The notes under the pieces were generated by a model, which was not told the origin of the DNA, ran no database searches, and saw nothing but the letters and a program-made list of their open reading frames with translations. From Ancylostoma caninum (lineage: Eukaryota > Nematoda > Chromadorea > Rhabditida > Ancylostomatidae): 64,000 nucleotides of DNA. Positions within the stretch are counted from its first letter, which is position 1; each line of letters starts with the position of its first letter. The position numbers and the translations under genes were made by a program. The DNA lies in the NCBI GenBank assembly GCA_037903475.1, contig JBAJFG010000330.1, positions 124,001-188,000 of the forward strand, written 5' to 3'. Of this stretch, positions 46,901 through 59,700 are shown piece by piece.

Positions 46901-47580
46901 AATATGAATCGCTTTCAGGGATGTACGCGTGCATAGACGTGAACGTAACGTTCAGCGGATCTGCATTTGGCTCCATCGCCACCTGGTTCCTGCCCACCAT
47001 TTTACTGGTACTGCCCCTTTACTTGGAAAGAGTTCGTAAAACTGGAGATTGCTTAAGGTAATCGCCTCATGGCTGCATTTCTGGATTCACGGCAGTTGGT
47101 CTGTACCCCGCACGTTTTCCGCGGCTCTCCCATTCTTCCTTTTTGCGGTCCTTTTCGTGAGTTGTTGCTAGATTTATGGATTTGGTCAGGCCTGCTTTGG
47201 GGGTGAATAGATTTTTGCAATAATGTTAATTATCTGCAGCTTGCGCCAAAGCAAAAATCCAATCCTTTGAAAATATCCATTAGCTGTGTTGCTAAATCGC
47301 TTTTTTAAGCTCTTCCGACGTGATGTCGTCACATCTGCCCCAGGAGTGTGCTGTTGGTTCACCTTCTGCCTCGTTATCACCTTCCTCTCCTTGGTACGTT
47401 AAGTCTCTTGTTGAAACGTCGATGTGCCCCATGCGGATACATTGTCATAATAAATAAAATTCTCATCAACGAATTATTCAGCTAGAATACTTTGTCGTGA
47501 TATGCTGTGGAATCCGGCGATCCATACGATACACAGCCAATGGACATCCGGAAGAAAACCCCATCGGAGCTGCCAAGGAG
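37919..47580 (+). CDS. Ligand-gated ion channel (Cys-loop superfamily), nearly complete, lacking loop cysteines
   Basis: Exons: 37919-37953 (signal peptide MRAALLLVLVT), 38921-39027 (ISKLLTDYDPATRPPVRG), 39881-39961 (EVDLYLRQQWQDGRL), 41909-42036 (KIWVPDTYFSTANELR), 46061-46143, 46216-46283 (YPLDDVVYLWANSPP), 46542-46620, 46919-47007, 47058-47156 (ASWLHFWIHGSW, TM1 end and TM2), 47310-47393 (WFTFCLVITFLSL, TM3), 47482-47580 (LEYFVVICCGIRR). Every called junction is in phase except across 39028-39880, where about 30 residues are missing; a 25-nt exon at 39578-39602 (GSPGMSIER) fits one side only. Family members are pentameric neurotransmitter-gated channels. The Cys-loop position reads VPVTYGSSFPFLNRRSF, without cysteines, while the second disulfide (DC...YAC) is kept as in glycine/glutamate-type channels. 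TM4 was not found. Confidence 0.85.
38763..38900 (+). repeat. Microsatellite (TTAA)n then (GAAT)n
   Basis: About 46 bp of TTAA repeats, a short GAGT stretch, then about 70 bp of GAAT repeats ending 20 bp before the acceptor of channel exon 2. Confidence 0.95.
39962..41908. other. Channel intron, nothing recognised
   Basis: Nearly 2 kb of AT-rich sequence. The only structure noted is the hairpin at 40403. Confidence 0.5.
40403..40424. repeat. Small perfect hairpin
   Basis: CTACAGTCC-TCGT-GGACTGTAG: 9-bp perfect stem, 4-base loop, in a channel-gene intron. Confidence 0.7.
42827..43051 (-). CDS. Candidate nested antisense exon, unrecognised
   Basis: A 225-nt reverse-strand segment (75 codons, no stops) begins after TTTTGAAG and ends at GTATGT. 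It reads SILDIIKARSDLRDENCHGS, then DDPLLLFLPSWARLLLKFPF and LRWMKKIMSKKQAE. Codon choice looks like a real gene. It lies inside the 4-kb channel intron on the opposite strand. No partner exon was found. Confidence 0.35.
43393..43575 (+). other. Lysine-rich small ORF (60 aa)
   Basis: ATG-initiated frame rich in K, Q, P and S (KEPAVKEKPLNSTKTPPKQL) within the channel intron. It has no homology I recognise and could be chance. Confidence 0.15.
44471..45748 (-). pseudogene. Mariner/Tc1-type transposon, full length but decayed
   Basis: Terminal inverted repeats CAAGGTGGCCGAAAAGTGTG GGCG (left) and the complement of CGCCCACACTTTTCGGCCAC CCTG (right) differ at one position; TA precedes the left end. 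At 1,278 bp it has the size of an intact mariner. Reverse-strand frames show RKPGRLLLVCTG (linker between the DNA-binding motifs), NKMTESLGVARYSVQIIVSE (helix-turn-helix), WDLSSMDLIVRGYIEGN (region of the third catalytic residue) and KTRLKACLEAKRSNF (C-terminus), with stops and frameshifts between. It lies in the intron between channel exons 5 and 6. Confidence 0.85.
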
Positions 47581-47727
47581 GTACATTTCCGCTGTTACTG
47601 TAATACTATACTTTCCACTACAAGATTGTGAGTAGTACATATAAAGTGTGATCGCAATGGCAACGATAGGCAATCATGATCAAAAAAATATTTCTGTATT
47701 TCGAGAGTGCTTTAAGAAAAACCTGCC

Positions 47728-47928
47728 TTGCTGGGAAAATATGGAAATTTTGTCCACAAGAGAAAACCGCCAAGTTTGTTGAACGGAAGCAATTTGAACT
47801 ACTCATCACCATTAACCAAATTTTGCGCTATCAACACATTTCTGCCACTTCTTCGGCCACGAACTGCTAGAACTAGTCATTCTCCAACTTCAGCCATTCA
47901 TCCTCTTGAACCACTAATTTTCTTTTGA
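47728..47928 (+). other. Possible cytoplasmic-loop exon of the channel
   Basis: After CCACAAG a frame reads RKPPSLLNGSNLNYSSPLTK and ends at a stop after LEPLIFF. The position (150 bp after the last sure exon), phase 0 and low-complexity composition suit a TM3-TM4 loop. If real it would end the protein before TM4. The acceptor is poor. Confidence 0.25.
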
Positions 47929-48125
47929 GCTTTCTCGAGAAGATGATGCATCAAGGCACTCGCAGAAAAACTCTATATAATGTGGTGTCAAAAAAAAATT
48001 TTATATGGACAAAAACTTCTCCCCTATGTGGTAAACGTCAACCTTCACCTAACGAAACCCTATCTCAGTCGCTCTTTGCTATCATTTTGCACACCATCTC
48101 AGCTACAGTGCTGAGCTCACTATCA

Positions 48126-49196
48126 GTAGCCGTATGCCGAACTCCGCTGGGCCAGCCACGCATGGCCCAGTGGCGCATGGCCCTGGCCAAGCGTGCATGG
48201 CCCATCCCGTATGACCCGGTATTCCGGCATGGGCCACTGGCCCTGTCCACAAGCGCGCCGTTTACCACGTTATCTGAAATGTTGTAGGGCAGAAAAATGA
48301 ACAAATTGAGAGCTGATCACCCAGTATAGGGCGTGAGAGACGTCCTCACGCATGGGATACGCATATGTTGGAAGGGCAGTTCATGTTAGGTGCGCGCGTG
48401 AGCCCCACATCGAACGCATACACATGTTTGCGTTTGATTTTCAATGAAGATCGGTCAACACTAGTGTGGATTAGGCAAGGTTTACTATGAACACTGTATC
48501 TCATAGGATCTTCTAAAACTTTGCATAGAAGGGTTGCTTTAGGCGCTGATCACGATTATTTTGCATTGTTTTGCATGCCAGCTTCGTTTTCTCCCCGAAA
48601 TTTGCATCTTCTCTGAATCTCCTACCGAAAATGGGGTAACGGTAGAAAATGGATGCGATATTCATAATCAGGGCCCAAAACAACCCTCCTACACAAAGTT
48701 TGAGAGGACTGCAAGAGATTCTATCTCTGCAGTATGCCTACCGTTACCCTATAAAAACTAAGTAGCGGTACAAATTGGATACAATTTCCATGTCCAGAAC
48801 CTCAAATAACCCCCTAGGCAAAGTTTGCGCGAGATATTTCACGTCGGAGTTTTGGAGCAGGACTAGCCGAATAGTGCCACTGAATCTTCCCATTTCTACG
48901 CAGTGACCTTGTTTGATAACTGTGCATTGAAATGGAACAGTGCTATGCCATTAATGAAATCATCTGAAGAAAGAGCGATATGAAGATCCTTTTTGGTGAA
49001 GGAATGAAAACTACGCATGAATCCGGACAAAAAACGAAGATTTTGTCGCATGGCCCTACCAAAAGTAGTGGGCCATGCTTGGCCCAGTGAGCACCAGTTT
49101 CGAATTGCGCGCGCTGCTTCCGGAACACGAGGCCATCGCATATGGCCCAGTTGGCCACGCATGGCCCTGGGCCAAACCGCGCCGGAATACGGCTAC
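48126..49196. mobile_element. 1.07-kb element with GTAGCCGTAT inverted ends
   Basis: GTAGCCGTATGCCGAACTCC then GCTGGGCCAGCCACGCATGG at the left is mirrored by GCATGGCCCTGGGCC and GCGCCGGAATACGGCTAC at the right. Both ends carry repeated GGCCCAG/CATGGCCC words. Between them are two diverged direct copies of a GTA(A/G)CGGTA block (48635 and 48763). No transposase is visible. Confidence 0.6.
48380..48470. repeat. Diverged fragment of the TAT-target MITE family
   Basis: CAATGAAGATCGGTCAACAC at 48443 matches CTATGAAGACCGGTCAACAC of the MITE at 6979-7215 and its copy at 58497. Ends are not preserved. Confidence 0.4.
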
Positions 49197-50242
49197 AGAT
49201 GAGACTATTCCTAAGATACTTTGTTGCTGTGTCATTTGTACTAATGAGACTACTACGTTTGGTTTACCTCGGATATTTTAACGTCTACTGGGAGGTTGCA
49301 GTTTTTGATGGACATTAGTAGCTTAACGGGTTGCGTTGCACTTACCTTTTCTTCCAGAAGGCCCCCTGGTTTGGTGTTACTCTAACCAATGCTGTGGGAT
49401 GTGAGCAATCTCATGCCTTGGTCTATTGGTTTTAATACGCATATACTAATTTAGAGTTTCTTGGATGACTGAACCGCCGCATGAAAAGACGTTTCTTTTT
49501 TTGTAAAGTTCAAAACATGCGAAGCCTTCTCTCGATTCTTTATCTATTCAGGAAAACGTTGTAGATATTCCCTGGTGCTAGATTCCAAGTCCTTCAGAAT
49601 TTCCGCTAGTAGTCAAACTCTCCTCTTAAACCTTGAATGACAGTCACACAGTGTAAAATAACATCAAGAAATTGCATGTTTGAAGTCGACTAGCCAATTC
49701 CTTCTTTCCTAGCTCTTTATGCTGGCGCAAAAGTAATCCGTGGAATCCAAAATAGGATTTATGTTAGCAAATGACACATGGATGCGTGGTAATTTCTCTA
49801 TTCTCGTCTTCTTCAACGCTTAGCAGACAATTATGCTTGTTCAAAGGCCTTCGACACAGCATACATGATCTACTGGATGATTCAGAAAATTCTAATTTTA
49901 AATGCTCTGCTCCAGTAGGCTTTTACTTTTTGCTATAAGGTAGGCATTTCTGGCAGTACATAGTGAGGGTAAGCTTGTGTCTGCTTCTTGTACGCAACTT
50001 GTTCGTCCGCCCATATGTTTTTTGTTGTTTCTTATGCCTTCGCTCGTGTAGCATTCTTGTGTGCAGTGTACAAAAAAATAACAAAAACATCAGGAAGCAG
50101 TTGGCAACACTATGGACATGTGTTGTCTGCTACTCGTTGACAATATGTCCCCTAACTCAGGGATGGCTTTAAAGGACTGGATAAAACTAAAATTGTTTGA
50201 AATAAACATACCTCTGGGCTTGTTTTCCGAAAAAAAAAAGCT

Positions 50243-50472
50243 TTAATTCTCACATTCCAGACCCTGGAAATCGCCTACGACACCAGATGTGCGAACTTCA
50301 GGAACAACAATGGTATAGACATCATCGCTCGTGTGCTGTTTCCACTTATTTTCATTGTATTTCTCATTGTCTACTTCCTTTTCCTCATTTGAACTCCCCG
50401 CTGGGTTCGTCGCTTGCGGTGCCTTCATTCTCTTCCTCGATTTTGCTTTCATTTTTGTGCCTCTCGCTACAT
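50243..50472 (-). CDS. Candidate terminal exon, gene unknown
   Basis: After TTGGCAG the reverse strand is open in two frames: one reads VARGTKMKAKSRKRMKAP to a stop at 50243, the other CSERHKNESKIEEENEGTAS to an earlier stop. The second frame would follow a donor exon that leaves two bases, as the exon at 59084-59196 does. It lies 0.3 kb downstream of the Ras-like stop codon. Assignment is uncertain. Confidence 0.3.
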
Positions 50473-50768
50473 CTGCCAAGTGATCTTGTCTTATAGACAA
50501 GTTGCCATAGCGAGCACTTCAAGGGACTGCTCTCTCTCTGCATTAATTGCATTTATTTCAATTTATTTTAGTATTTTATTATTGTTGTTGACAGTGGAGT
50601 ATAAACAGTTATTGTCTCACTGTCCCAACACCTTCTTCCAACCTCTACATCACATTATTACTGGCGGCAAGAAAATAACGCAGTGAGTAACGAATTAGAT
50701 CACCTTCCCCTCAGACAGCTTTTCCGTACCCAGTCGCTGAATTCTTTTATTTTTACAGAAGCGAATAT

Positions 50769-53700
50769 TTACATGATGCTGCAGTTCGAGCTCTTCTTGC
50801 TTGAAGTTGTCACTGGTCGCTCCACCCATCCCTCCCGGGAAGGGAGACGGCAGTTCTGGAAGGCTCGTTCTCGAACGTTAGCGTTTTCGTCTCGGTACCG
50901 CAGCAGCTTCTCTAACACATAGGCGAACGGGTGCATCACATTGAAATTGTCCTTCGCAGACACTCTGAAAATAATGCGTTGAGGCTAAAAAGAAAAACGA
51001 GGTAGCGGGTTATGAAAGACTTTCTCGTTATTTGCTCTTTTTTCTACTGAAAGTCAACATCGGAAATATTTTCTTCACACGTAGAGGGGTTGACGAAAAA
51101 TTGTGGCAGGAGATTGTGAATGCAATCACAACATAACGGTTTATAAGTTGAACAATGGCATAAGTAGAAGTGATGCCCGGATGCATCATTGGAAAGGAGG
51201 GTGAGCTCATATCCATAGCAGGGCGGGCTCCAAAAGTCGGCGGGAGGATGGAAAAAAGTGGGGTGTATGCATCTCTGTGGACCCAGATGGAAATTGAAGT
51301 TAATAAAAATTTAATTAGAATAATTAACAATGGATAATAGTTGTCCAAAATAATAATGATAAAAGTAAAGAAAAGACTAATACAAGATTTTTATTCGTTT
51401 TATCAAATAATTTCAAAAATTTGGCGACCCTTTCTTGGAGGAGGGGGCGGATGATTACCCATGGGTATGAGTTGGGTGCAGGAAGCCTTACGTATGGGTA
51501 AACACGTTGAGGGTACTAGAAAAACGGTAAATTTGGGATCGTTACCACGTTTACCGCGTGGGTAAACTGAATAATATATTCGAGTTCAGCGTGAATTTTG
51601 TGACCCACTCAGACGGTAGATAAGTGTCTTCTCCACCTTTCCATGGAAACTTGTTACATGCGTCCCGTCAGCAATTTCCCACACACTTGAGAAGAACTCT
51701 GAACATTTGAGTATATTATAGATTGACCCCGTTTAACCTCTCCGGTCCCTATCTAGGTAATTCATCCACTCATTCGAGGTAATTAACATCGCTTTGCATC
51801 GCTGATTTCACGCTTCATGATTGTACATGAAGGGCAATTTTACCCGACTAGGTAAATACTAATGCTCCGGAAGCAATAGGAGCACAATACGGACACTCGG
51901 AGGGAACATGTTTTGGATGGATGCAGCTTCTTTGACAACCTCCCACCTCGCCCTCATCGTTAGTCTACTCCTTCAAAGCGTGAATAACATCAAGTGCAAA
52001 AACTCCGTGTGAATGACTGCTACCTTACGCACTTGCACGGCTGCTGAAAGCACTTGCCTGGCCGATGAGAAAAACGAATAGCTGTTACAGCATATGTTTG
52101 TGGGACAACGTGTCATGAAAGAACCTAGGAGCTCATGCATTTCTAGGAACACCAACACACTGTAAAAATGTAAGCAAAATGGGTGGCGATAATTGTTCTG
52201 GCAATTTCTCAAGCCATCTCGAGGTTCTCGGAAAGAAGGAATTGTGAAAAAGTGTGCTGTACGCTAAGATGACTGTTGGAAGCTGGACACACCTCGTTGC
52301 AAACATTTAATTTGAATTTTCATCTGACCATTCTTTTTTTCCTAACTGGCCGCTATGCATAAGGGCGCTCTAGATATAACCTGGGAAGATAGTCGGAGAA
52401 ACGCTAGAGAGAAAAAGAGCGCCGGAAGATGCACAGAAATTGAAGAGGATGAATAGAAAGACAGGGACTATGCATGAATAATCCATTATCCTTGCATTTG
52501 AAACGGATAATGATTTCTACTATGAAGTCCCTCGTCAATTCCCAAAAGCTACTGTAGGTGAAACGCGTCGCAAAAATATGAAGGATCTTAAACGACCGCC
52601 GTCCTAGTCAACCAATTGGTTTGTTCCTCGAATCCAGCCAACTCTCAAAAAGTGAGCTATCAGATGCGAAGGAAAGAGCAAAAATTTCATGGATTCCCTC
52701 ACCATCCGGCTGCAAACGGTCACTTCTCATTTGGAAAATATGGAATGTGCGACTGACAGGCCCCTAGTCTTTCCTCCTTTGGTCATGGGCAGCGGAGGAA
52801 TTAAACAAAACCAATAAACAAGGGCCAAATTGCGACAAACATGTGATCAAACAAACAAAATATGGTTGCAAAAGAATTATACGCATCCAAATAGGCAGAT
52901 TGAGTGATTTTCAACTCTCAGAACACTACAAACTCCTAGAAGGAAAATGCTGAATTCCTCCAATAATACTCATAATTCTTGCATCAAAATCCGTTGGAAC
53001 TCGCCAGAACCATTGGGAGTGGACGGCACTACACTTCAAAACGGCTACTGCAACTCTTCCGAGGTCAAGGTTCCAAATGTCTATGTATACAAGAAGCAGT
53101 CTAAGATTATGTAATTAACAAAGAAACTTCATGTGTGTAATTTGTGTACCTACCAGGTTTTTTACGGTGGAATTTTTATTGCGGCCGAAAATTTCGACTT
53201 CTATCGCCGTTCTCAATGCCCGACAGAAAAATTCCATTTTTTTTTTCAAAATTGCCCCCAGTGGATGTGATTGACACGGTTCCTTTGAAAAAGTTCGAAA
53301 TCAAACGCAATCACCACATCTGGAAGCAGGAGCTCGAGGTCGTTTGATTGGCGGGTTCAAAATTTAATTTGGTCCACTCCAACGATTCCGATTTGTCCTA
53401 CGGATTTTGGGGCAATAAATATAATAGGAGCGGTACTGAAGTATTACATACCATATCTAAACGAATAAAAGGAACGTGTCATCCTCTAAATTTCTCTATT
53501 ACTCAAAACTTCTCTATTCCTCTGAGAAATCTGTCGACCGACTCAGTCTCACTACTGCTGAGAAATCTGAGAAACAACTTAAACAAAATAATTTGGACAT
53601 TTGCGTGCTTTCCTCTTTGCGTCGCCACAGTCATTGTTTTGGATCAGTGGTGATCCAATCCAGACATATCTGTGGTGCACCACTTTAGAAGCATGCATAC

Positions 53701-56700
53701 CCTCGGGATAACAGAATTTCTGCCTGTTACGGGATTAGCAAGAAGTTTCCGTCGTGTGCGTTCCATGTTAACCTCCTAGAAAGTTCATGTAATCTGAGCA
53801 GACCTTGAAGGGATGTGTCTGGATGGGTACCGAATGTGCGTGAATGTGCATAGGATGTACATGAGCAAATCCACGTTCTAGAATACTCTTGTGCACCCTC
53901 AGTATCGTTACCCTTAAGACCCCGTTAGGATTGGATAACTTAACGCTCTGCCCTTTTACTGGTAATCTGTTTAAGTACGTAGTATATTCTGTCCTACATT
54001 CCCTTTACCGACTAATTGATGATATATAATATTAGCTTGAGGAAATATGAATGTCCGTTCCAAAAAAGAAAAAAAAACAACCACAAAGAGCACACGATCA
54101 CATTAGTTAGAGAGCTCTATCCAAAAAGTTTCCCCATTCCAATCAATTACTTTTGTAGTTCTTCCAAATGAGGAATGAGTGCCCTCTCCGAAGATGTCGC
54201 TACTTTGTAAGGCGAGAAGGCGACTCATCGAAATTTTGACTTAAAGGCAAGGTTCGGGCAAAATTCCATCTTTCGAACTTCTATTGGATTCTTAGCCCAC
54301 GGCCTCGTCTTGGAAAACTATTGAAAACTCCCTGAAAAGGTTCCACAACAAACGCTTCCCATCGACCAATTTCGGTTCGGCGTTTGCGGGTTTGCTGCGT
54401 CCGTGCTTTCAAATGACGTTGCACGGCGCGACATACATGCTGTCTACTCTGGTGTCGTAGGAAAAAATTCGTATTCAAAGGACCGGTAGTCCGTTTGATT
54501 GGGTGGGGAAGTTTTCACGAAATGTTCGTTAGGCTGCATGTATCTGAGCGTCCATCGTTGTTCAGTATGCACGCGCGGAGCTTTTGTCGATTGGAGCGTG
54601 TTTTTCAACGGCTACCATAATCCTCAGACGTTTTGTGCCATATCTAGCGACAGAGCTTATATCGAGGTCTCAAATTTGGGATACATACTACATATATTCC
54701 TTGAACTCCAGAGAGCACGAAATCTGGGTGGGCAAGATTTCGACCGGACCTTGCCTTTAAGCGCAGCTCCTGAAGCATTTCCACGGCAGGGAACGCTGGA
54801 CCAGGAGGAACACGTGGTATTCTGATGATGTCAAACTACGCGGCGGCTATAAGGGGGAGCGGTCGCTTCCCTACTCCTTGACTCTCCACTGGGTCACTTT
54901 TGCGAGGTGTGGTTTGGACGTTTGACTCGATATCAAATGTAGACATCGAGTAATTGGAATAATTTGAGCGTTCGCTCCTTTTTAATCGATATTAAGAAAG
55001 TCTAGCTCCCGTTGAGTTATCCTCAAGATTCGGTATCAGCACTGACTCGAATATCATTTTATCCAAACGGCAGCTCTTCGAAAGTGGAATCGGGTCAATC
55101 GAGTCAAATGTCTAGTGTGATAGGACAAATCTCGTGCATAATTTCTGTATTCACCGTTCTGATACCGTAAATTGGACCATGTAGGCCCTAAATGCTGTTC
55201 ACAGAGATCCGCGGTAAACTTCTGGCCAGAACTTATCGTCTCAGAAAGAAGCGACCCTTCCATATTTCACTACAAACGCAGTATCACCTTCTGCTCGTGA
55301 CGATTGGTAGATCAGAATACACTGCTTGCTGTTGCTGAGCCGGTATGGTTTTTGTCTGCATGTTCAATAGACACCCTTCCTGTTATCGGATACTATGAGG
55401 CTTCGGAGAAATTGCGATTCTTTAACGATTGAGAACGACTTGGCTGATGGAAACTGGCGCATTCAATGTTTCATTATTGGTTTTGTGCAGTACCAATTAA
55501 AAATAACATGTTAGAGAGAAGAACATTGGAGACTACTAGACAATTCGCACATCTTCTGGAACCATGAGATGCTCGTACTGATGAATACTCAAGCACTGCT
55601 AAAATGGCTGAAAATGACGAAATTGCTGGAAAGCAGGGAAACAAATGCAGCGACCACTCCTATTACCTCGGCCTAATATTTCCCTTATTCCCTTATCAGC
55701 TATAGTCTGGCCGTCCGGCTAACGCCGGACTTCCAGACGTCTATTGATGCTCGCTTCGCTCGCATACTGCACGTTGAAAGCAAACACAAAAGTGTCAATA
55801 GATTGATAAATACTCTTTCCTTCCACGCAGTTCTATCGCTTTTCTGAGAAGCCCTTGATCCCGTAGGTGGCAGCTTCCCCCGTAGAACGAAATTATGTTC
55901 TCCTATATAAGCGAAGTTAGTGGCTGTGAATAATTGAGTGTAACCAATTCAGTGTAAATGTTATCTTGAAATGATTTAGGCTCAACTGTTGTTGTGGTAA
56001 TTCAAGTGATAAGGGTCCACCGGTGTATATGAACAGAAAGGAAGGAGTAGTTTATTCAGACACAAACGGAATGGGAAGAGAACACGGATACGAAAGGAAA
56101 CAGTGTACATCTAGATGATTTAGGTAGGAGGGTCCGCCGAAACAGGATATGCGTACCTCTCATGCAGAAATAGACCCGTCTAGCGAATTCCTATTACTTG
56201 TGGGAGCCGGCGTAGCTTATCACACCGTTGGACCCGACTTCAGGCGCTTCCCCACTTTTGGACGCCGGCGCATCCTTATCACACCGTTGGACCCGACTCC
56301 AGGCGTTTCCCCACTTTTGGACGCCGGCGCATCCTTATCACACCGTTGGACCCGACTCTAGGCGTTTCCCCCTTTTGGACGCCGGCGTCCAAAAGGCGCA
56401 TCCTTATCCCACCGTTGGATCCGACTCCAGGCGTTTTCCCACTTTTGGATGCCGGCGCATCCTTATCACACCGTTGGACCCGACTTCAGGCGTTTCCCCA
56501 CTTTTGGGCGCCGGCGCACCCTTATCACACCGTTGGACCCGACTCCAGGCGTTTTCCCACTTTTGGACGCCGGCGCATCCTTATCACACCGTTGGACCCG
56601 ACTCCAGGCGTTTTCCCACTTTTGTACGCCGGCGCATTCTTATCACACCGCACACCGTTGGACCCGACTCCAGGCGTTTCCCCACTTTTGTACGCCGGCG

Positions 56701-59700
56701 CATCCTTATCACACCGTTGGACCCGACTCGAGGCGTTTCCCCACTTTTGGACGCCGGCGCATCCTTATCACACCGTTGGACCCGACTCCAGGCGTTTCCC
56801 ACTTTTGTACGCCGGCGCATTCTTATCACACCACACCCGACTCCAGGCGTTTCCCCACTTTTGGACGCCGGCGCACCTTATCACACCGTTGGACCCGACT
56901 CCAGGCGTTTCCCCACTTTTGGACGCCGGCGCATCCTTATCACACCGTTGGACCCGACTCCAGGCGTTTCCCACTTTTGGACGCCGGCGCACCCTTATCA
57001 CACCGTTGGACCCGACTCCAGGCGTTTCCCCACTTTTGGACGCCGGCGCACCCTTATCACACCGTTGGACCCGACTCCAGGCGTTTCCCCACTTTTGGAC
57101 GCCGGCGCACCTTATCACACCGTTGGACCCGACTCCAGGCGTTTCCCCACTTTTGGACGCCGGCGCATCCTTATCACACCGTTGGACCCGACTCGAGGCG
57201 TTTCCCCACTTTTGGACGCCGGCGCATCCTTATCACACCGTTGGACCCGACTCCAGGCGTTTCCCCACTTTTGGACGCCGGCGCACCCTTATCACACCGT
57301 TGGACGGCGTTTCGGACGCCGGCGCACCTTATCACACCGTTGGACCCGACTCCAGGCGTTTCCCCACTTTTGGACGCCGGCGCATCCTTATCACACCGTT
57401 GGACCCGACTCCAGGCGTTTCCCCACTTTTGGACGCCGGCGCACCCTTATCACACCGTTGGACCCGACTCCAGGCGTTTCCCCACTTTTGGACGCCGGCG
57501 CACCCTTGTCACACCGTTGGACCCGACTCCAGGCGTTTCCCCACTTTTGTACGCCGGCGCATCCTTATCACACCGTTGGACCCGACTCGAGGCGTTTCGC
57601 CACTTTTGGACGCCGGCGCATCCTTATCACACCGTTGGACCCGACTCCAGGCGTTTCCCCACTTTTGTACGCCGGCGCATCCTTATCACACCGTTGGACC
57701 CGACTCGAGGCGTTTCCCCACTTTTGGACGCCGGCGCATCCTTATCACACCGTTGGACCCGTCCCCAGGCGTTTCCCCACTTTTCGGCGCTGATGCACTC
57801 TTCACACCACGGTGCACTCACCGCTCTCCACTTCCCCATCCTTTAGAGCTTCTCTTCATTCTTTGAACCTCACCATACCCATCCCTATCATCTTGTTGAC
57901 CCCGCAATCACCATCGCTGACCAATCAGGGAATTTCGTTTCACACACACCCACACACACACGTGACAGACTAAGCGCTTTATTATAAGTCATGATGGGCC
58001 AAATAACAAAACCAACTATTTCTGCTCTGATGTTCACGCTTCGTTTTAAGATACAGGCTCTCCGATTTACCTTGTTTTCTTCGTGTTTAATGCCTTCACC
58101 CTCAGCTTTATTTCACTTGTTTCTATTGCTGTACTCTCTGACTTACCCAAAGAATCTCTGCGGTATTATAAATGAAAAATACATATGTTATCGGGAAGGG
58201 GAAAACCGCTCCCTACCCCTTTCCAGAATTCCTACTCGATTTTCACCCGTAATCTCCTTATCACGAGACGGACAACATGTGAAGACCGTGTAGACACACG
58301 TGATTAGGTGCATATCAGTTCCACAAGCTTTTTAAGCACAAAGGAAATGGACAGCTGCAGAAAACATGATTAGATGGGATTAAAAAAGAGGATTAAGATA
58401 GTACAAGGCGGCGAACCTCCTTATCAATGATATATAAGCTCCAGTGCAAAGACACGTTCCATCATTTGAAAAATCGGAAAAGGAAGTTATGAGTATAGGG
58501 CAATTTATACTAGCTGCGTGCGTCAGTAGAGCGTCAGTCGCACGCATCCATTTGCAAGGGATTTTCGATGAAGACCGGTCAACACGGCATGTACACTCTC
58601 AATGAAAAGAACGCGCGGCCGCCGCGAGGCAGTAAACGCGTGCGTCTGAGCTGCGACTGCGATGCGACTGTGCCCTATTCTTCATCATATAGACGCACGC
58701 GCGTCAGTCGCACGCATCCAGTATAAATTGCCCTTATGATTCCTCTTCAACTTTCAAGGCCCAAAACGATGGACTGAGACAGAAGCCTGTTAAAGCATGT
58801 CAAAAAAGTCTTTGTTTGGTCGATCAGTTAATTAGTGGGATAATTAACAGAGAACATCGATATTCTCGTTGTCTATCACTGCTCAGGTAGGTGTTGTTGC
58901 AGTTCAGGGGGGGGGAGGGAGGTCGAGGGGCATTATTGGAAAAGAGCGCATGCAGTGTTTCGAATGAATGTTTACACTGTTTGAACTTTGATAACTCTAA
59001 CATAAATAAATACCCGCATAAACTTTTTTAAGTGCTATTCCATGAATAATGTCTAGACAAAGTGAGCTTTTGCCATTACATACTTGTTGTGGCTGATCGA
59101 GAAGACAAGTGCCTTGAGCGGAATACAACTGTTTTGGCAGATGCGAATTCGTGGAATATCCACCATGTCTCCTGATTTAACACGCAAAATTTCTATCTTT
59201 TGAGGAAGGAAAAGGAAGAGCATAGGTATACTACAAAGCCATAGACACCTGATACCATGTCGGACACAATCATGATCCTGATTGTGTTGCAGTCATGAAA
59301 GTCAAAACGGTGTAAACATCATCACGCTGCTTACACTCGTAATTAGCACTAGGGAATGGAATGCAGCAATCAGAAGAATCAGAAGATCATGCGAACAACG
59401 GATGATGATGCCAGTTTCTGCCCACCGGCTAATCATAGAATCATGCCTGAGCCCACAAATAATTCAAATTTGAGCTCTCTTGCTATTTTCTAGGTGGGTC
59501 CCAGTAGAGGCCACGAATGGCAAAAGGGGCTCAAATCGAATCCACATCCAATGGCTCAAATCGCGCAGGAATATCGCCAATAATGTTCAGTAATTCTGCT
59601 ATTAGGTCTCGAATGTTTTTCCGACTGTTTGTGCTCTGCAAAATCACTTATTCGGCCTTAGAAGCGCCCTGCCTTTCGCTTCAGCCTGGAAAGTCCGCTC

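Noticed and set aside
46919..47061. Channel TM1 exon read through to 47061
   Set aside because: A 50-bp intron (47008-47057) restores the conserved SWLHFWI after TM1; the read-through peptide does not fit the family.
49963..50172. Cysteine- and leucine-rich ORF as the missing TM4
   Set aside because: No family pattern, and it lacks an acceptor in the right phase.
56228..57866. Three overlapping ORFs of 465-521 codons
   Set aside because: They are readings of a stop-free 59-bp tandem repeat in all three forward frames, with no other coding feature.
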